Positions 61,050 through 64,000 of a stretch of DNA of 64,000 nucleotides are shown here, in pieces. A model generated the notes under the pieces. That model worked only from the letters and a program-made list of their open reading frames with translations, made no database searches and was not told where the DNA came from. A program made the translations under genes and the position numbers. Source of the DNA: Litoreibacter ascidiaceicola (GTDB lineage Bacteria > Pseudomonadota > Alphaproteobacteria > Rhodobacterales > Rhodobacteraceae); the NCBI RefSeq assembly GCF_900129235.1, contig NZ_FQUV01000001.1, positions 558,001-622,000 on the forward strand, in the 5' to 3' direction. Numbering within the stretch: position 1 is the stretch's first letter; every line of letters begins with the position of its first letter.

Positions 61050-61513
61050 AACGCGTCGGGGCGGGCTTCGCGGGCCATATGGTCTAGCACGGCGTTGACG
61101 AATTTGGATTCCTTGCCTTCGGGGAAGAAGGCTTTGGCGACGTCGACAAATTCCACGATCACCACTTTGGGGGGCGTTTTGCCTGCGACCAGTTCGGCCC
61201 CCGCAGCGCGGAACAGCGCGCGCAGGGTCGGGTCGATGCGGTCAATGGGCCACTTGGCGACCAGTGCGCGGTCAGTCATCTGGTCGATTGTCGACTGCTC
61301 GGCCACGGCGCCCTCAAGCAAGGCGCGGAAAGTCTCGATATCGCCTTCGATCATTTCGTTGTCGTCGATCACTTCCCCGAAGCGGTGGTCCTCGAACTGC
61401 GCGCGCACCTTGTCGATGCTGTGGTCGCTATGCTCCATCTGGAACAGGGCCTGCACGGCATAGAGCCGCGCGGCGGAGCGCATGGCGCGTTTTTGGTTAC
61501 CTGAAATGGTCAT
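61046..61513 (-). CDS. nusB: Transcription antitermination factor NusB
   Basis: A 155-residue all-helical NusB. The N-terminal arginine-rich RNA-binding helix is SAARLYAVQALFQME, and the C-terminal region is VEFVDVAKAFFPEGKESKFVNAVLD. With NusE (S10) it binds boxA for rRNA antitermination. The ATG overlaps the ribH stop; ribB-ribH-nusB is a classical order. Confidence 0.96.
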   Translation of the reverse strand: MTISGNQKRAMRSAARLYAVQALFQMEHSDHSIDKVRAQFEDHRFGEVIDDNEMIEGDIETFRALLEGAVAEQSTIDQMTDRALVAKWPIDRIDPTLRALFRAAGAELVAGKTPPKVVIVEFVDVAKAFFPEGKESKFVNAVLDHMAREARPDAF

Positions 61514-62046
61514 GCGATCTGGAAACTCTCATCATCATCGTTTGAGCGCGGCAAGAATCCCACGCCCGAATTGGAAGCGCCGTATTTGCGCTGCAACGCG
61601 ATGAGATGCAAGGCCGCAGCAGCGGCACCACCCCCTTTGTTTTGATCTTTCGGGTCGGCACGGACCTCGGCCTGCTTGCGGTTTTCCACCGTCAGGATGC
61701 CGTTGCCGATATTTGCGCCCTGTAACCCCAGCAGCATCAAGCCGTGAGAGCTGTCATTGCAAACGGTGTCGTAATGCGTGGTCTCGCCGCGAATGATGCA
61801 GCCAAGTGCCACGAACCCGTCGAAATTCGACTGGCGGAAGGCAATGCGGATGGCGGGCGGGATTTCCAGCGCGCCGGGGACGTTGATGACCTCGACCGTG
61901 GCACCGGCCTTCTCGGCCTCGGCTTTGGCTCCGGCGATCAGGTTGGCGGCGATATCCTTGTAATAGGGCGACACGACGATAGCGAGCTTGACCGGCTTGT
62001 CGAACGCGGGCGTGTCCATGATGTGATGTTGCTCTGCGGTGGCCAT
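61510..62046 (-). CDS. ribH: 6,7-dimethyl-8-ribityllumazine synthase
   Basis: A 178-residue enzyme of riboflavin synthesis that condenses the dihydroxybutanone phosphate made by the RibB domain upstream with ribitylaminouracil. Active-site regions are visible at GALEIPPAIRI and IIRGETTHYDTVCND, where the His is the family's catalytic one. An N-terminal extension of ~20 residues and a short C-terminal tail make it slightly longer than usual. Confidence 0.95.
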   Translation of the reverse strand: MATAEQHHIMDTPAFDKPVKLAIVVSPYYKDIAANLIAGAKAEAEKAGATVEVINVPGALEIPPAIRIAFRQSNFDGFVALGCIIRGETTHYDTVCNDSSHGLMLLGLQGANIGNGILTVENRKQAEVRADPKDQNKGGGAAAAALHLIALQRKYGASNSGVGFLPRSNDDDESFQIA

Positions 62047-62049
62047 GGA

Positions 62050-63141
62050 TTAAGCTCCTTCGATGGGACGGGTGCCGGTGATGGACAGCCCGTAGGCGTC
62101 GAGACCAACGACCTTGGGGGACGGGGAATTGGTCAGAAGCTCCAGCTTCGACAGGCCAAGGGCCGCGAGTATCTGCGCGCCGAGGCCGTACTGGCGAAGG
62201 GTGTTAGGGGACTGACCGCCCTCGGGGTCGATCTTCATTTGCGTATCGCGCAGCAGGACCACGACGCCGCGGCCCTCCTTGGCGATGGTCTCCATCGCCT
62301 GCGCCATTTCGGACGCGGGGCTGGGGCCGAGGCCCAGCACGTCCTCGACCGGATTGAGCGCGTGCATGCGGGTCAGAACCGGCGCGTCGCTGGTCAGGTC
62401 ACCTTTGGTCAGCGCGATATGTTCCGCGCCTTGGGTTTCGTCGGTGAAGACACGCATCATCCAGTCGCCGCCGAACTCGGATTTCACAGGGCGTTGCGCG
62501 GCTTCCTTGACCAGATTGTCATGGCGGCGACGATAGGCGATGAGGTCGGAAATGGTACCGATTTTAAGCGCATGCTTTTGCGCAAAGCTGATCAGATCGG
62601 GCAGACGGGACATGGTGCCGTCATCGTTCATAATCTCGCAGATCACACCGGAGGGGTTCAGACCCGCAAGGCGGGACACGTCCACGGCGGCCTCTGTATG
62701 GCCCGCGCGAACCAGCACCCCGCCATCGCGGGCGCGCAATGGGAAAACATGGCCGGGGGTGGCGATATCGGCGGCGGTTTTACCCGCGTCGATGGCCACC
62801 GCGACGGTGCGGGCGCGGTCATGGGCGGAGATCCCGGTGGTCACGCCCTCGCGCGCCTCGATGGAAATGGTGAACGCGGTTTCGTGGCGCGACGAATTGT
62901 AGGACGCCATCAACGGCAGGCCCAGCGCGTCGATCCGCTCGGAGGTGAGCGTCAGACAGATCAGGCCGCGACCATGGGTGGCCATGAAGTTAACCGCCTC
63001 GGGCGTTGCCATTTGAGCGGGGATCACCAGATCGCCCTCGTTCTCGCGGTCTTCGTGATCCACAAGAATGAACATGCGCCCGTTGCGCGCGTCCTCGATA
63101 ATGTCCTCGATGGGAGCGATTGCGTCTGAATAGTCGGTCAT
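62050..63141 (-). CDS. ribB: DHBP synthase with degenerate GTP cyclohydrolase II domain (RibBX type)
   Basis: A 363-residue protein. Residues ~1-205 are DHBP synthase (DHEDRENEGDLVIPAQM; RAGHTEAAVDV), complete with catalytic residues. Residues ~210-360 follow the RibA fold, but where RibA has the zinc cysteines after the VRIHSE strand, the sequence is TRMHALNPVEDVLGLG with no cysteine. The second half is therefore probably not a cyclohydrolase, as in RibBX proteins. The start MTDYSDAIAP was chosen by family. No FMN riboswitch is seen upstream. Confidence 0.93.
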   Translation of the reverse strand: MTDYSDAIAPIEDIIEDARNGRMFILVDHEDRENEGDLVIPAQMATPEAVNFMATHGRGLICLTLTSERIDALGLPLMASYNSSRHETAFTISIEAREGVTTGISAHDRARTVAVAIDAGKTAADIATPGHVFPLRARDGGVLVRAGHTEAAVDVSRLAGLNPSGVICEIMNDDGTMSRLPDLISFAQKHALKIGTISDLIAYRRRHDNLVKEAAQRPVKSEFGGDWMMRVFTDETQGAEHIALTKGDLTSDAPVLTRMHALNPVEDVLGLGPSPASEMAQAMETIAKEGRGVVVLLRDTQMKIDPEGGQSPNTLRQYGLGAQILAALGLSKLELLTNSPSPKVVGLDAYGLSITGTRPIEGA

Positions 63142-63282
63142 GGGCAGCATCCTTTGATGGCCTGCCAATTAGAGGGTTTGGCGGCGCTTGGGAAGGGTGC
63201 AGGGCAATGTCGTGACGTCGCGGGGGCCGAGAGGTGGGGATTTAGGTATTTTTGAAGCAGTGATGGAGAGAATGGCGCGTGT

Positions 63283-63864
63283 TTAACGGGCCGTGTGTTC
63301 TGCGGTGAAGTAGCGGTCGGAGGGCAGAAACCCTGCGAGGCGCGCGGCCATGGACCAGTCACGTTCGTGGGTGGTGTCGCCGATGACGAGGACGCCGTCG
63401 AGGGGGAGGTCTGCGGCACGGAGCGGGGCTTGGACAGCGGCGCGAATGTCGGACCAGCTTTGCGCGAAATGCGGCGCGCGGGCGGTGGTGATGTGGAGGC
63501 CTTGGCTGGCGAGGCTGTCGCGAAAGGTATCGGGGGATAGCGGGCGATGGACGAGCGCGGTGCAGGTCGCATCGATGTGTTTCAGTGCGTGCGCGCGGAG
63601 ACTTGGTTGCGTGTCACGCAGCATGCGCAGGGCGTTGTTGGAGAACAAAAAGCCCACCACATCGCGGCCCGTCGAGGCGCGCACCGAGGCGTAGGTTTTA
63701 TAAGGCAATCCAAGCGCCTGAGCGCGTTTGACGCGGGTGCGCAGGATTTCGATGGGAAGGGTCGGCAGCAAGGCAGCCCGCGCTTTGGTCCACGCATGTT
63801 TGCGAAAGGCGAAACCGGCCTCCATGGTGGGGCCGTTGTTATGGCCGATGTGTGCGCGCGTCAT
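63283..63864 (-). CDS. Hypothetical 193-residue protein
   Basis: A basic cytoplasmic protein with no membrane segment. It starts MTRAHIGHNNGPTMEAGFAF, a pattern (HNxGP near the N-terminus) I have seen in Rhodobacteraceae proteins without known function. The middle is helical (KRAQALGLPYKTYASVRAST), and the end has a strand-like LDGVLVIGDTTHERDWSMAA. It lies 141 bp upstream of ribB in the same direction. Confidence 0.75.
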   Translation of the reverse strand: MTRAHIGHNNGPTMEAGFAFRKHAWTKARAALLPTLPIEILRTRVKRAQALGLPYKTYASVRASTGRDVVGFLFSNNALRMLRDTQPSLRAHALKHIDATCTALVHRPLSPDTFRDSLASQGLHITTARAPHFAQSWSDIRAAVQAPLRAADLPLDGVLVIGDTTHERDWSMAARLAGFLPSDRYFTAEHTAR

Positions 63865-63894
63865 CCTGCATGCCCCTTGTCGTGATGCGCTGTT

Positions 63895-64000
63895 TTACCC
63901 TCTGGCGGGATTGGTGCATGCGTCAAGGCTCAGGACGTCATTGGGATAGCTCTGATCGCCGATTTTAAAGGCGACTTCACCGAGTTTGGTGAAGTTTTGT
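63895..64000 (-). CDS. C-terminal end of an unidentified gene (partial)
   Basis: The last 34 codons of a minus-strand frame running off the window, ending FKIGDQSYPNDVLSLDACTN plus PARG and stop. Coding-like amino acid use and an orientation matching the next gene support it. It is too short to identify. Confidence 0.45.
   Translation of the reverse strand, partial: QNFTKLGEVAFKIGDQSYPNDVLSLDACTNPARG

Noticed and set aside
63142-63282. FMN riboswitch upstream of ribB
   Set aside because: The conserved RFN blocks are absent from the 141-bp gap.
1-64000. CRISPR arrays, insertion sequences, prophage genes, integrases
   Set aside because: No regularly spaced repeats, transposase or phage-type proteins were seen in any frame.

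Overview
The window reads as chromosomal DNA of a marine-type Rhodobacteraceae (Roseobacter group) alphaproteobacterium. The reasons are the GC-rich coding style, the short ProS without the insertion domain, HdaA, CarD and FdxA, the rluD-rpoH and ribB-ribH-nusB gene orders, the propionyl-CoA carboxylase/ScfR locus, and a tRNA-His that lacks the encoded G-1 and has A73, as in this clade. I see no IS element, prophage, integrase or CRISPR array. Most of the window is core genome.

Layout. 1-3.2 kb: the end of a Kef-type antiporter and divergent cobT/cobS. 3.3-8.3 kb: carD, fdxA, an S4 RNA-binding protein, a SUV3-like helicase and a TPR protein. 8.3-11.6 kb: an SCP2 protein coupled to a lipase-like hydrolase, then lolD/lolC. 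11.9-16 kb: UspA with a sodium/amino-acid symporter, a GDSL hydrolase and proS. 16-21.8 kb: polyphosphate metabolism (ppx/gppA, ppk1) around a YeeE/YedE transporter, then hdaA and a PerM-type permease. 23-42 kb: a C3/C4 carbon block with methylmalonyl-CoA mutase, both propionyl-CoA carboxylase subunits, RidA, an MFS exporter, the ScfR-type regulator, an FMN-dependent lactate dehydrogenase and pyruvate carboxylase. Repeated TGCAAA boxes flank pccB and the regulator gene, so propionyl-CoA probably controls the locus. 42-50.6 kb: a phosphodiesterase, PepF, a GT-C-like membrane protein, an ankyrin protein, rpoH and rluD.

50.7-53.7 kb is the most unusual part. A DUF4123 protein (the adaptor family of type VI secretion effectors) is followed immediately by a metzincin-like zinc protease without a Sec signal, and then by an overlapping lipoprotein gene. 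I read this as an adaptor-effector-immunity module without its own VgrG or PAAR gene, lying on the 3' side of tRNA-His.

54-56.5 kb holds a von Willebrand A lipoprotein, a divergent DUF6502 gene and a tiny lipoprotein. The two lipoproteins share an acidic N-terminal motif (EEEVVIxEPVxAEP), which recurs in a 43-residue lipoprotein at 31.1 kb. A duplicated palindrome lies in the divergent promoter. 56.6-64 kb: mmcB, an ArsR/AHSA1 pair with two operators, small hypothetical genes, a structured RNA candidate (possibly 6S RNA), LysR, a methyltransferase and ribBX-ribH-nusB.
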